64,000 bases of DNA. Source: Winogradskyella psychrotolerans (GTDB lineage Bacteria > Bacteroidota > Bacteroidia > Flavobacteriales > Flavobacteriaceae). The stretch covers positions 186,001 to 250,000 of the forward strand of contig NZ_JAHKPS010000009.1 of NCBI RefSeq assembly GCF_018860565.1, read 5' to 3'. Under the pieces are notes generated by a model. The model worked only from the letters and a program-made list of their open reading frames with translations, was not told where the DNA came from and did not search any database. Made by a program: the position numbers and the translations under genes. How positions within the stretch are numbered: the stretch's first letter is position 1; each line of letters opens with the position of its first letter. Positions 40,284 through 50,758 of the stretch are shown here, piece by piece.

Positions 40284-40859
40284 ATGGATCAACCACTAAC
40301 AGAAAACCACAATTTCAAAAACAAAGATTATACCACTAGCAATCTTTTTAAAACAGAATATACAGACTGTACGTTTACCAATTGTAATTTTGAAAATTCA
40401 GACCTTTCAAACATTAGCTTTTTAGAATGTGATTTTTTAGATTGTAATTTCAGCAATGCTAATGTAATGCACACATCTTTTAATGATGTTACTTTTAAAG
40501 GCTGTAAAATCTTAGGTGTTATATTTCAAAATTGCAACCTCTTTCTACTGTCTTTCAAGTTTATAGATTGTACGCTTAATTTAAGTAGTTTTTATCAATT
40601 AAAAATCAGTAAAACCAATTTTTTAAAATGTACAATGCATCAAGTAGATTTTACAGAAGCTGAGGCCAAATATGTGGTTTTTAAAGATTGTGATTTATTA
40701 GGAGCTACCTTCTACAGAACCAACATTGAATATTCTGATTTTACTTCTGCATTTAATTTCAATATTAATCCTGCATTTAATAAAATTAAAAACGCCTCAT
40801 TTTCAAAAGAAAACATTTATGGCTTATTAGAAAGCTTTCACATCAAGATAATAGAATAA
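40284..40859 (+). CDS. Pentapeptide-repeat protein (Qnr/McbG-like)
   Basis: I start this 191 aa protein at the ATG at 40284; the longer open frame adds a segment lacking repeats. The protein is almost entirely pentapeptide repeats of A(D/N)LXX type, for example CTFTNCNFENSDLSNISFLE and CDFLDCNFSNANV, which fold into a right-handed beta helix. The C-terminal FNKIKNASFSKENIYGLLES is typical of Qnr/McbG-like proteins, some of which mimic DNA and protect gyrase. Resistance or gyrase binding is not shown here. It lies 110 bp after the candidate RNA terminator; TATTCTTG, a near match to a -7 box, lies just upstream. Confidence 0.82.
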   Translation: MDQPLTENHNFKNKDYTTSNLFKTEYTDCTFTNCNFENSDLSNISFLECDFLDCNFSNANVMHTSFNDVTFKGCKILGVIFQNCNLFLLSFKFIDCTLNLSSFYQLKISKTNFLKCTMHQVDFTEAEAKYVVFKDCDLLGATFYRTNIEYSDFTSAFNFNINPAFNKIKNASFSKENIYGLLESFHIKIIE

Positions 40860-40918
40860 ATTCAAGGTTTTAGCTATTAAATTATCAATATCACAAAATT
40901 TGATCTTGTTTAGTATAA

Positions 40919-43228
<2,310 letters not shown>

Positions 43229-43253
43229 TCACATTAGATTAATGTTATGTTAA

Positions 43254-43280
43254 AAAGCTTCTTTCGAGAAGCTTTTTTTT
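43254..43280 (+). terminator. Intrinsic terminator of icd
   Basis: A 9-bp stem AAAGCTTCT / AGAAGCTTT is closed by a TTCG tetraloop and followed by eight Ts, 25 bases after the icd stop. Confidence 0.92.
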
Positions 43281-43372
43281 ATTCATTTAATTTACTTTTA
43301 ATGTAACAACTTTAGAGGTTATTCGTTTTAATTAAAATATGTCATCAATCAAAATAACAATTAACATAAAAC

Positions 43373-45748
43373 ATGAAACTACTTCTTAGAGGGATTATAC
43401 TCTCGTTATTACTGAGTGCTTTCTCTCTTCAAGCACAAGAAAAATTTACCTTAAGTGGAAAAGTAACTGATATTCTCAGTAATGAAACCCTAATTGGTGT
43501 TAACATCATAATTCCAGAGTTACAAACCGGAAGTGTTACCAATGAATATGGCTTCTACTCTATTACATTACCTGAAGGATCCTATAGTATACAAATAAGT
43601 TATTTGGGGTTTAAAACCATTTCAGAAACAATAACATTAACCAACAATCTTACTAAAAACTATCAACTCGAAGAGGCTGCAGAAAGTTTAGACGAAGTCA
43701 TATTAACTGATGACATTGAAAGACTAAACATCAAAAAACCACAAATGAGTGTAAATTCGTTATCCATAAAAACGATTAAAAATATGCCAGTGGTTTTGGG
43801 TGAAGTTGATGTGATAAAATCGATTACGCTATTGCCAGGAGTAACTAATTCTGGTGAAGGCTCTTCTGGTTTTAATGTTAGAGGTGGCGCGGCAGACCAG
43901 AATTTGATACTTTTAGATGAAGCTACTATTTTTAATTCCTCACATCTTTTTGGTTTCTTCTCTGTTTTTAATCCTGATGCCATAAAAGATCTTAAACTAT
44001 ATAAAGGTGGAATTCCTGCAAAATATGGAGGACGTGTTTCTTCTGTTTTAGATATTTATCAAAAAGAAGGTAATAGTAAAGAATTTCATGTTAATGGTGG
44101 TATTGGTTTAATTTCTAGTAGGCTTTTAGCAGAAGGGCCTATTAAAAAAGATAAAGGTTCTTTTTTACTTGGTGGTCGTAGTAGTTACGCCCACTTATTT
44201 TTACCCCTTTTTGATATAGACAGTAAAGCGTATTTCTACGATTTAAACACAAAATTAAGTTACAATATAAACAACAATAACAATATTTACTTATCGGGTT
44301 ATTTTGGCAGAGATGTCTTTAAAATTTCTGATACTTTTGAAAACACATTTGGAAACACAGTGCTTAATTTTAGATGGAATCATTTGTTTTCTGATAAATT
44401 ATTTTCCAACCTTTCCTTAATCTATTCAGACTATTACTACGGATTAACATTAAACTTTGTAGAATTTGATTGGGAATCTGGCATTAAAAATTTCAATTTA
44501 AAATATGATTTTAAACATTATATAAGTAATGACTTTAAACTCGAGTATGGATTAAACACCATGTATTACACATTTAATCCAGGAGAAATTACCCCAACGA
44601 CTGAAACTTCCGGAATTAATCCTTATAAGCTAATTGATAAATTTGCTTTTGAAAATGCTATATATATTGATGCCGAACATAAATTAAGCGACAAACTTTC
44701 GGTAAGCTACGGAGCAAGATTAAGTATGTTTCATCGCTTAGGACAAGACGAATTAAATATTTACGAAAACAATAATCCTTTAACTTTTAATGAAGCTATT
44801 GGCATCTACCAAAAAACAGAGCCTATTGGAACTGAAACCTTTAATAAAAGTGATGTTATTGAATCGTTTGCAAATATAGAACCTCGAATTGCTGTCGCTT
44901 ATCAGCTTAACGATAACGCTTCTGTAAAAGCAAGTTACAACAGAATGAGTCAATATTTACACTTATTATCTAATACAAGCTCACCTACTCCGTTAGATAT
45001 TTGGACTCCAAGTGGCAAATATGTAAAACCTCAGCTCTTAGATCAAGTTGCTATTGGTTATTTTAAAACGTTTAAAAACAACGTATTCTCTCTAGAGGTT
45101 GAAAGCTTTTATAAAACTATTAAAAATCGCATCGATTATGTAGATGGTGCCGATTTAATAGCCAATGATGCTATTGAGCAAATCATTTTAAATGGAGAAG
45201 CAAGAGCCTATGGCTTAGAAGTCCTTTTAAGAAAAAATGAAGGTCGTTTTACAGGTTGGTTAGCTTATACACTTTCTAAATCTGAACAGAGAACTCCTGG
45301 TAAAACAGCAGCAGAAACTGGAATTAATAACGGAGAATGGTACAATACAGCTTACGATAAAACACATGATATATCTTTAACAGGAAGTTACGAACTCAAT
45401 AAAAAATGGTCTTTTAGTTCTAACTTTATATTTCAAACCGGTCAGCCTACCACCTATCCAAACGGGCAATATGAATATAACGGATTGGTTATTCCTAATT
45501 ATGAAGCGAGAAACTCAAGCAGATTACCGTCTTATCATCGCTTAGACATATCAGCTACTTACAATCCAAAACCAGAAAGTATCAAAAAATTTAAAGGCGA
45601 ATGGGTTTTTGGAGTTTATAATATCTACGGCCGTAAAAACGCAGCAAGTATCTCTTTTAGAGAAAATAGAAATACAGGTGTTAATGAAGCTGTACGATTA
45701 GCCATTTTTGGTATAGTGCCTTCCGTTTCTTATAATTTTAAATTTTAA
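43373..45748 (+). CDS. TonB-dependent receptor with carboxypeptidase-like regulatory domain
   Basis: This 791 aa outer-membrane protein has a signal peptide ending LQAQ. A carboxypeptidase D regulatory-like domain spans about residues 25-110 (SGKVTDILSNETLIGVNI). The plug follows with EVDVIKSITLLPGVTNSGEG and FNVRGGAADQNLILLDEA. A 22-strand beta barrel fills the rest, ending in an aromatic residue (VSYNFKF). It imports a substrate with energy from TonB; the ligand is unknown. The DUF4249 lipoprotein gene follows 3 nt later and is the usual partner of this receptor class. Confidence 0.92.
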   Translation: MKLLLRGIILSLLLSAFSLQAQEKFTLSGKVTDILSNETLIGVNIIIPELQTGSVTNEYGFYSITLPEGSYSIQISYLGFKTISETITLTNNLTKNYQLEEAAESLDEVILTDDIERLNIKKPQMSVNSLSIKTIKNMPVVLGEVDVIKSITLLPGVTNSGEGSSGFNVRGGAADQNLILLDEATIFNSSHLFGFFSVFNPDAIKDLKLYKGGIPAKYGGRVSSVLDIYQKEGNSKEFHVNGGIGLISSRLLAEGPIKKDKGSFLLGGRSSYAHLFLPLFDIDSKAYFYDLNTKLSYNINNNNNIYLSGYFGRDVFKISDTFENTFGNTVLNFRWNHLFSDKLFSNLSLIYSDYYYGLTLNFVEFDWESGIKNFNLKYDFKHYISNDFKLEYGLNTMYYTFNPGEITPTTETSGINPYKLIDKFAFENAIYIDAEHKLSDKLSVSYGARLSMFHRLGQDELNIYENNNPLTFNEAIGIYQKTEPIGTETFNKSDVIESFANIEPRIAVAYQLNDNASVKASYNRMSQYLHLLSNTSSPTPLDIWTPSGKYVKPQLLDQVAIGYFKTFKNNVFSLEVESFYKTIKNRIDYVDGADLIANDAIEQIILNGEARAYGLEVLLRKNEGRFTGWLAYTLSKSEQRTPGKTAAETGINNGEWYNTAYDKTHDISLTGSYELNKKWSFSSNFIFQTGQPTTYPNGQYEYNGLVIPNYEARNSSRLPSYHRLDISATYNPKPESIKKFKGEWVFGVYNIYGRKNAASISFRENRNTGVNEAVRLAIFGIVPSVSYNFKF

Positions 45749-45751
45749 ATC

Positions 45752-46567
45752 ATGAAAAAAACAATATATATACTCTTTATTTTCTCTTTGTACTTTAGTT
45801 GCGAAGATGTTATTGATGTTAATCTTAATGAAGCGGAACCAAGATTAGTTATTGAAGCTTCAATTAATTGGTTAAAGAATACACCAGGCAACGAACAAAG
45901 CATAAAACTATCACTTTCTGCACCATTTTTTGATGAATCTGTTCCACCTGCCAATGGTGCTACAATTCAAATAACAGATAATAACAATAATACCTTTAAT
46001 TTTATTGAAGAAGGCAATACCGGAATTTACAAAAACACTAATTTTATTCCTGTTATAGATGAAGACTATTATTTAACTATTACTTATAATGGTGAAGTTT
46101 ATACAGCAACAGAAACCTTGAAATCTGTAGTTCCAATAGATTATGTAGAGCAGATTAACGACGGAGGTTTTTCAGGCGAAGATATTGAGATAAAAACTTA
46201 TTTTACAGATCCTGCCAATATTGATAATTACTACTTCTTTGAATATATAAGTGATATACCAGTTATTCCAACATTAGACGTGTTAGATGACGAATTTATT
46301 GATGGTAATCAAATTTTTGCCTATTATACTGAAGAAGATTTAGAGTCTGGTGACGAAGTGATAATGCGCCATTTTGGGATTTCTGAACAGTATTATGAGT
46401 TTATGGTTATTCTTTTACAACAAGGAAGTGACCAAGGCGGAGGCCCATTTGAAACACAACCCGCAACAGTTAGAGGTAATTGTATAAATACAACTAATGC
46501 AGATAATTATCCTTTTGGTTACTTTAGATTATCTGAAGTAGAAGAGTTGATTTATATTGTAGAATAG
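45752..46567 (+). CDS. DUF4249 lipoprotein, partner of the TonB receptor
   Basis: This 271 aa protein has lipobox FSC after a short signal (KKTIYILFIFSLYFSC) and begins EDVIDVNLNEAEPRLVIEA, the DUF4249 start. A beta-rich domain holds NGATIQITDNNNNTFNF and GNTGIYKNTNFIPV. The family works as a surface lipoprotein next to TonB receptors in flavobacteria; a ligand-capture role is inferred. It is immediately downstream of the receptor and ended by a terminator. Confidence 0.85.
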   Translation: MKKTIYILFIFSLYFSCEDVIDVNLNEAEPRLVIEASINWLKNTPGNEQSIKLSLSAPFFDESVPPANGATIQITDNNNNTFNFIEEGNTGIYKNTNFIPVIDEDYYLTITYNGEVYTATETLKSVVPIDYVEQINDGGFSGEDIEIKTYFTDPANIDNYYFFEYISDIPVIPTLDVLDDEFIDGNQIFAYYTEEDLESGDEVIMRHFGISEQYYEFMVILLQQGSDQGGGPFETQPATVRGNCINTTNADNYPFGYFRLSEVEELIYIVE

Positions 46568-46625
46568 TTCAAATTATCTGCTCTATAAGTTTGAACACAA
46601 AAGATTACCCCCTATCATTAAAGAG

Positions 46626-46665
46626 AACCACAACTGCTTAAACATGTTGTGGTTTCTGTTTTTTG
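46626..46665 (+). terminator. Intrinsic terminator of the TonB receptor operon
   Basis: AACCACAAC pairs perfectly with GTTGTGGTT around an 11-nt loop, followed by TTTCTGTTTTTT. It marks the end of the plus-strand block and the left edge of the stress island. Confidence 0.82.
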
Positions 46666-46689
46666 TTGATTAAAGCTTATTATCTACAC

Positions 46690-46723
46690 ATTAAAAAATA
46701 AAAAAAACATAACCTTCGTTATG
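46690..46723 (-). terminator. Intrinsic terminator for the minus-strand helical-protein gene
   Basis: On the minus strand CATAAC pairs with GTTATG around a 4-nt loop and is followed by a run of Ts. It is about 30 bases after the stop of the gene at 46757-47206. Confidence 0.6.
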
Positions 46724-46756
46724 CTTTATTCTTAAGACAAAATGTTTTATCATCTC

Positions 46757-47206
46757 TTATTTTCTATCTAGCAGGTGTCTAGACTTATCTTCTTTCTTAA
46801 TCATTTTAATAATATTAAATAGCTGTGTCTTAAGCGACTTATATTCATTCAAGAATTCTGAAATAGCAATAATTAAATCACGATGTTCTTTAATATAAGC
46901 CTTTTCCTCTTCTAACTCATCAATGCCATCTACCATTATTTGTAACTTATTTTCATGAATTCTAACAGCCTCTATAAGCGTGTTGTTTTGCTTTTGAGAT
47001 CGGTTAATGGCATCAATAATTTCTTTACTGCTAGAAAAATTACCTAAGGCAATTAACTGAGATGTAAATTGAGTTACTAAATCTTCAAAAAAGAGATGTT
47101 CATCTTTTATAAAGTTTAATTCTGATAACCATTCTTTTGAAGCTTTATGCATTTCTTCTGCATTAAGCCATTCTACGTAACGCAAATGTGTTTGTGTGGT
47201 ATTCAT
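46757..47206 (-). CDS. Helical cytoplasmic protein of unknown function
   Basis: I start this 149 aa protein at the ATG at 47206 (NTTQTHLRYVEWLNAEEMHK). A longer frame would overlap the hsp20 stop and cross a terminator-like hairpin. It is rich in charged and leucine residues with predicted long helices, for example LQIMVDGIDELEEEKAYIK and SEFLNEYKSLKTQLF. I recognise no family. It follows hsp20 by 64 nt with a hairpin between, so it may be partly co-expressed with the small heat-shock gene. Confidence 0.65.
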   Translation of the reverse strand: MNTTQTHLRYVEWLNAEEMHKASKEWLSELNFIKDEHLFFEDLVTQFTSQLIALGNFSSSKEIIDAINRSQKQNNTLIEAVRIHENKLQIMVDGIDELEEEKAYIKEHRDLIIAISEFLNEYKSLKTQLFNIIKMIKKEDKSRHLLDRK

Positions 47207-47230
47207 TTTGATTTTTTTTAAACAACGAAA

Positions 47231-47259
47231 CAAAACGTGATCATTTAAACCACGTTTTG
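47231..47259 (-). terminator. Hairpin (terminator or attenuator) after hsp20
   Basis: A perfect 9-bp stem CAAAACGTG / CACGTTTTG has an 11-nt loop. The following T stretch on the minus strand is interrupted, so it may be a partial terminator letting some transcripts reach the next gene. Confidence 0.6.
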
Positions 47260-47270
47260 TTTTTCTGTTG

Positions 47271-47723
47271 TTATAAGACTTCAATAACTTTCTTGGCTTG
47301 CCCTTTTGCTTCTTCTTTCTTTAAAAGATTAAGTTTTAGGATACCATTTTTATACGTTGCTTTTACATCCTGATCTGTATTTACGGTTTTAGGTAAGCTT
47401 AAAGATCTCTTAAAAGAGTTGTAGTTAAACTCTTTACGAGTATAATCTTCTTTTTTCTCTTCTTTTTCTTCCTTTTTCTCACCACATACATTCAGTACAT
47501 TATCATCTATGGTGACTTCAAAGTCTTTTTTAGTAAAGCCTGGTGCTGCAAATTCAATTTCAAAATCATTGTCATGTTCTTTAACATTCATTGCTGGCAT
47601 TAATCCATCTTCATCAAAAAAATCATTATTGAAGAAATCATCATTGCTTAAAAAATTTTTTAAGCCTTCATTATTCCAAGATGGGAATAATCGGTTTCGG
47701 TTGTTAAATTTAATGAGTGACAT
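47271..47723 (-). CDS. Hsp20 / alpha-crystallin small heat-shock protein
   Basis: This 150 aa holdase has the alpha-crystallin domain at about residues 45-135: MNVKEHDNDFEIEFAAPGFT, then the EKKEEKEEKKEDYTRKEFNYNSF loop region and the NGILKLNLLKKEE strand. The N-terminus NRLFPSWNNEGLKNF is typical. It binds unfolding proteins without ATP. Its promoter carries the TGA-N6-TCA dyad at 47793-47804 and a TAATTTAG -7-like box, shared with five other promoters here. Confidence 0.93.
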   Translation of the reverse strand: MSLIKFNNRNRLFPSWNNEGLKNFLSNDDFFNNDFFDEDGLMPAMNVKEHDNDFEIEFAAPGFTKKDFEVTIDDNVLNVCGEKKEEKEEKKEDYTRKEFNYNSFKRSLSLPKTVNTDQDVKATYKNGILKLNLLKKEEAKGQAKKVIEVL

Positions 47724-47761
47724 AATTATAAATTTTATTATTAAACTTAAATTTTACAACT

Positions 47762-47804
47762 CTAAATTACTTATAATAAATCGCTTATAAAATGACAAAT
47801 GTCA
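47762..47804 (-). promoter_or_regulatory. FNR/FixK-like operator and -7 box of hsp20
   Basis: Read toward hsp20, the dyad is TGACATTTGTCA (47793-47804). The -7-like element TAATTTAG (47762-47769) begins 23 nt after the TCA. The predicted transcript start is about 47756, putting the dyad centre near -41.5, a class II activator position. Same geometry as the other five sites of the island. Confidence 0.75.
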
Positions 47805-47821
47805 GTTTTAGCCATTAACTT

Positions 47822-49195
47822 TTAAACCAACACTTTACTTACATCGGTAAGTTTAGGTATGGTGGCATTCCAATTGTATACAGCTTTTAATTTCACTCTA
47901 AAAGCGTCCAATGATGCTGGCTCTCCATGAATTAGATATACATGTTCTGGTACATTTTTAATATCACTAACCCAGTCCAATAAATCTTTCTGATCTGCAT
48001 GAGCCGATAAGCTTTCAATATTTTTTATCGTAGCTTTTACGGGATAGTATTTTCCAAAAAACCGAATTTCGTGGGCTCCTTCTTGTAGTTGTCTGCCACG
48101 AGTGCCTTCGGCCTGATAACCTACTAACAAAACAGTTGTAGATGGTTCGTCTATAAGTTGTTTTAAATAGGTTAAAACGCGTCCTCCTGTAACCATACCA
48201 CTTCCTGCAATTATGATTTTAGAGCGTTTATCGTCAATAGTTTCCCAAGTTTCTTTGTATGATTGAATAATATTAACATGATTACACATGGCAGTATAAT
48301 CTTCAGAAGATAGTTTATGCCATTTTGGAAAACGTTTAAAAACATCTAACACATTATTTCCCATAGGACTATCTACAAAAATTGGAATGTTAGGAATTCT
48401 GTTTTTTTGATATAATTTCCACAGAATAAACATTAATGTTTGTAAGCGTTCTACGGCAAAACTAGGTATTATAAGATTCCCTTTTTTATGAATTGTTTCT
48501 AAAATGATTTCGGTTAGTACATCTTCAATATTTTCTACAGGATGTAGTTTGTTACCATAAGTACTTTCAATAAACAACACATCTGCCCATTCTGGTTTTT
48601 TAGGATCGCTTAATAAATAATCATTTTTTCTTCCTATATCTCCAGAAAACACAAATCGCTTTTCGTTAATATCTAATTCTATAAACGTTGCTCCAATAAT
48701 ATGGCCGTTATACTGAAAACGGAAAGCGATATGTTCTGATAATTGCACCCATTTATCTTCAAGTTCTACCTCAAATTGTTTTATGGTATTTTCGGCATCC
48801 TTAATAGTATAAAAAGGCAAGGCAGGGCTATGTTTAGTATATTTTTCCTTATTTGCTTTATTCGCTTCTTCCTCGTGTATTTTAGCACTATCTTTTAATA
48901 TAATTTCTGCAATTGCCAAAGTTGGTGCTGTACCTTTAATCTTTCCTTTAAAACCTTGTTTTAACAAACGCGGAAGATAGCCAACATGGTCTAAGTGTCC
49001 ATGAGTTAACACCACTACATCAATAGAACTTACATCTATAGGAAGATCTTCCCAATTAAGTTCTCGCAGCGCTTTTAAACCTTGAAACATACCACAATCT
49101 ATAAGGATATTTTTTTCTGAAGTTTCAATTAAAAATTTTGACCCCGTTACAACTCCTGCTGCACCTAAAAAATTGATTTTTACAAATTTTTCCAT
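47822..49195 (-). CDS. Beta-CASP metallo-beta-lactamase fold RNase
   Basis: This 457 aa protein has the metal-binding motif THGHLDHVGYLPRL (residues 64-77), further ligands in FSGDIGRK, and the beta-CASP part with SFAVERLQTL. GSGMVTGGRVLTYL, YQAEGTRGRQL and LSAHADQKDLL follow. These match the CPSF-73/TTHA0252 branch of exo/endoribonucleases, so an RNA substrate is likely. It begins 12 nt after the ATP-cone nuclease gene, so the two are one operon under the operator at 50220. Its length and motifs look intact. Confidence 0.88.
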   Translation of the reverse strand: MEKFVKINFLGAAGVVTGSKFLIETSEKNILIDCGMFQGLKALRELNWEDLPIDVSSIDVVVLTHGHLDHVGYLPRLLKQGFKGKIKGTAPTLAIAEIILKDSAKIHEEEANKANKEKYTKHSPALPFYTIKDAENTIKQFEVELEDKWVQLSEHIAFRFQYNGHIIGATFIELDINEKRFVFSGDIGRKNDYLLSDPKKPEWADVLFIESTYGNKLHPVENIEDVLTEIILETIHKKGNLIIPSFAVERLQTLMFILWKLYQKNRIPNIPIFVDSPMGNNVLDVFKRFPKWHKLSSEDYTAMCNHVNIIQSYKETWETIDDKRSKIIIAGSGMVTGGRVLTYLKQLIDEPSTTVLLVGYQAEGTRGRQLQEGAHEIRFFGKYYPVKATIKNIESLSAHADQKDLLDWVSDIKNVPEHVYLIHGEPASLDAFRVKLKAVYNWNATIPKLTDVSKVLV

Positions 49196-49207
49196 TTTAA
49201 TATTTGA

Positions 49208-50047
49208 TTAGCCACATAAATGTGAAATTTCATCTAGAATTTTCTTTTTTCGCGTTTCAGAAACACCAAGATGATCTAAATAAAACTTATCGTTTATTAA
49301 TTCTCTACAGAGTACAACAGACCGACTTAAAAGAAACTGCTTTTCGCGTTGCGAAAGCAATGTGGATACGGTTATTGGATATAAGCCTAAACGGTCAATT
49401 CGGTCTTTTAAACCATCATTTAGAGGGTAATCCCAACTCAATAAATACAATCCACAACAATTACCATATTCTAATGCATCTTTTGTAAACCTTGTATTTG
49501 TAACGACCCAACCTTGTGTAAGCGGGTCTTCCTTTTTCCTTAGCTTTTGCCAATTATCTTTAATATCTCGGTATCTTGAATTGATATATAAAGGAATTTT
49601 AACGTTACAATTAAGACCTTGATCACCGTGAAATTTACACTCAATAATGGTGACTTCAGAATTTTTTCGCGCTATCACATCGACCTCATGTGACACACAT
49701 TTACCTTGTAAAATTTTACCAATTTCGGTCTTATAGCCAGAATATTTTAAAATAGCACTTACAAAGCGCTCAAAAGGAAAACCTGTTGGCCCTAATTCGT
49801 AAATCGCCTTCTTTAATTTATATTTTGAAGCGAAATAGCTTTTGTTTTTTTTAAGTAAGGCAAATGCTCTGTTGTATATCTCTTTGGTTGAAATACCTTG
49901 ATAGAGTTCATCACGAACTTTATCCAATACCTGATTAACAATATGTTCTTCTGCACCAGATCGCTTTAATGATGCTCGTAATTTTTCTAATGAAAATTTT
50001 ACTTTTTCACCTGAGGATTTAATAATATCTATGTCTGAAATATTCAT
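49208..50047 (-). CDS. ATP-cone / Mrr-like predicted nuclease
   Basis: This 279 aa protein has an N-terminal ATP-cone (residues 5-88: VKFSLEKLRASLKRSGA and ISTKEIYNRAFALLKK), known as a nucleotide-sensing module. A PD-(D/E)xK core follows: HEVDVIARKN with Asp123 and IIECKF with Glu136 and Lys138, plus the GWVVTNTRFTKDALEYG strand of Mrr-like enzymes. The C-terminus ETRKKKILDEISHL resembles a helix-hairpin-helix. I infer a nucleotide-gated DNA or RNA nuclease. No methylase or restriction partner is adjacent; instead it is translated ahead of a beta-CASP RNase. Confidence 0.78.
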   Translation of the reverse strand: MNISDIDIIKSSGEKVKFSLEKLRASLKRSGAEEHIVNQVLDKVRDELYQGISTKEIYNRAFALLKKNKSYFASKYKLKKAIYELGPTGFPFERFVSAILKYSGYKTEIGKILQGKCVSHEVDVIARKNSEVTIIECKFHGDQGLNCNVKIPLYINSRYRDIKDNWQKLRKKEDPLTQGWVVTNTRFTKDALEYGNCCGLYLLSWDYPLNDGLKDRIDRLGLYPITVSTLLSQREKQFLLSRSVVLCRELINDKFYLDHLGVSETRKKKILDEISHLCG

Positions 50048-50188
50048 ATTGATGTTTTAAAAACTGTCTAAACAAAATTTGTTTTAACCGCTTTACTTCC
50101 TAGTCACAAACAATTATATACTTCGCTAGAGATTAAATTTTAATGCTCATAAAAATTGGTTAAAATAACTGTGTTTAGATTTTATTTA

Positions 50189-50231
50189 TAAAGTTAAAGT
50201 GTTAACAATCTATAAACTATGATATATATCA
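50189..50231 (-). promoter_or_regulatory. FNR/FixK-like operator and -7 box of the nuclease/RNase operon
   Basis: The dyad TGATATATATCA (50220-50231, perfectly symmetric) is followed 23 nt later by TAACTTTA (50189-50196), one base from TAnnTTTG. The leader to the ATG at 50047 would be about 140 nt, longer than for the other sites. The rest of this 312-bp gap holds a terminator and nothing else I can support. Confidence 0.72.
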
Positions 50232-50250
50232 GATAGGTTTATATAAAAAA

Positions 50251-50275
50251 ACATCTAACTAAAATAGCTAGATGT
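50251..50275 (-). terminator. Intrinsic terminator of the usp operon
   Basis: ACATCTAACT and AGCTAGATGT pair over 10 positions with one mismatch around AAAAT. On the minus strand a T run follows. It is about 85 bases past the small membrane-protein gene and 20 bases before the operator of the next operon. Confidence 0.65.
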
Positions 50276-50359
50276 CTTTCTGATTAATAGCAAAAATCAT
50301 TTTTAAATATGTATAAGCACTAAATAAAAAGAATAGGTTTCTCTTTCTAATTTTTAAAC

Positions 50360-50746
50360 TTATACAAGTACAATTCCATAGACCTCATTCAGTAAAAAAA
50401 CACCAATTAAAAACAATAACGTATAAATTACTTGAACCATTTTAACATTGATGATTACCAGCCATTTAACTGTTTTCTTAGGAAACATAAATAAAGCTAA
50501 TCCTAAAAACAAAGAGGTCCAACCAATGAGTGTAATAATTAAGGTGTAATTCGGCTCCCAAATGTTATGAAATATTACATTTAGTAATCCAATGATAATA
50601 GCCATAAAAGAAAAAATGATTAGAAATTTTTCATCTTTTAAATCATTAAATATTTGTTTAATACGCTTTGGGTTAAGACTTAATATTAAAAAGAAAATGA
50701 TAAGATACCATCCCCAAAATTTTGCTAAAAAAACTGAAGTGTCCAT
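50360..50746 (-). CDS. Small membrane protein encoded with the universal stress protein
   Basis: This 128 aa protein has four predicted membrane helices (about residues 5-20, 40-60, 68-88 and 100-125) and short charged loops. I recognise no family. It starts 12 nt after the usp stop, so it is expressed under the same operator and may act in the inner membrane during the stress response. Confidence 0.65.
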   Translation of the reverse strand: MDTSVFLAKFWGWYLIIFFLILSLNPKRIKQIFNDLKDEKFLIIFSFMAIIIGLLNVIFHNIWEPNYTLIITLIGWTSLFLGLALFMFPKKTVKWLVIINVKMVQVIYTLLFLIGVFLLNEVYGIVLV

Positions 50747-50758
50747 AATTAAAGTGAT

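Noticed and set aside
47509-47790. Plus-strand frame opposite hsp20
   Set aside because: It is antisense to a conserved Hsp20 gene and runs over its promoter; the translation is serine/lysine-rich without structure.
49208-50047. NrdR or ribonucleotide reductase part because of the ATP-cone
   Set aside because: There is no zinc ribbon or reductase domain; the C-terminal part has PD-(D/E)xK nuclease residues.
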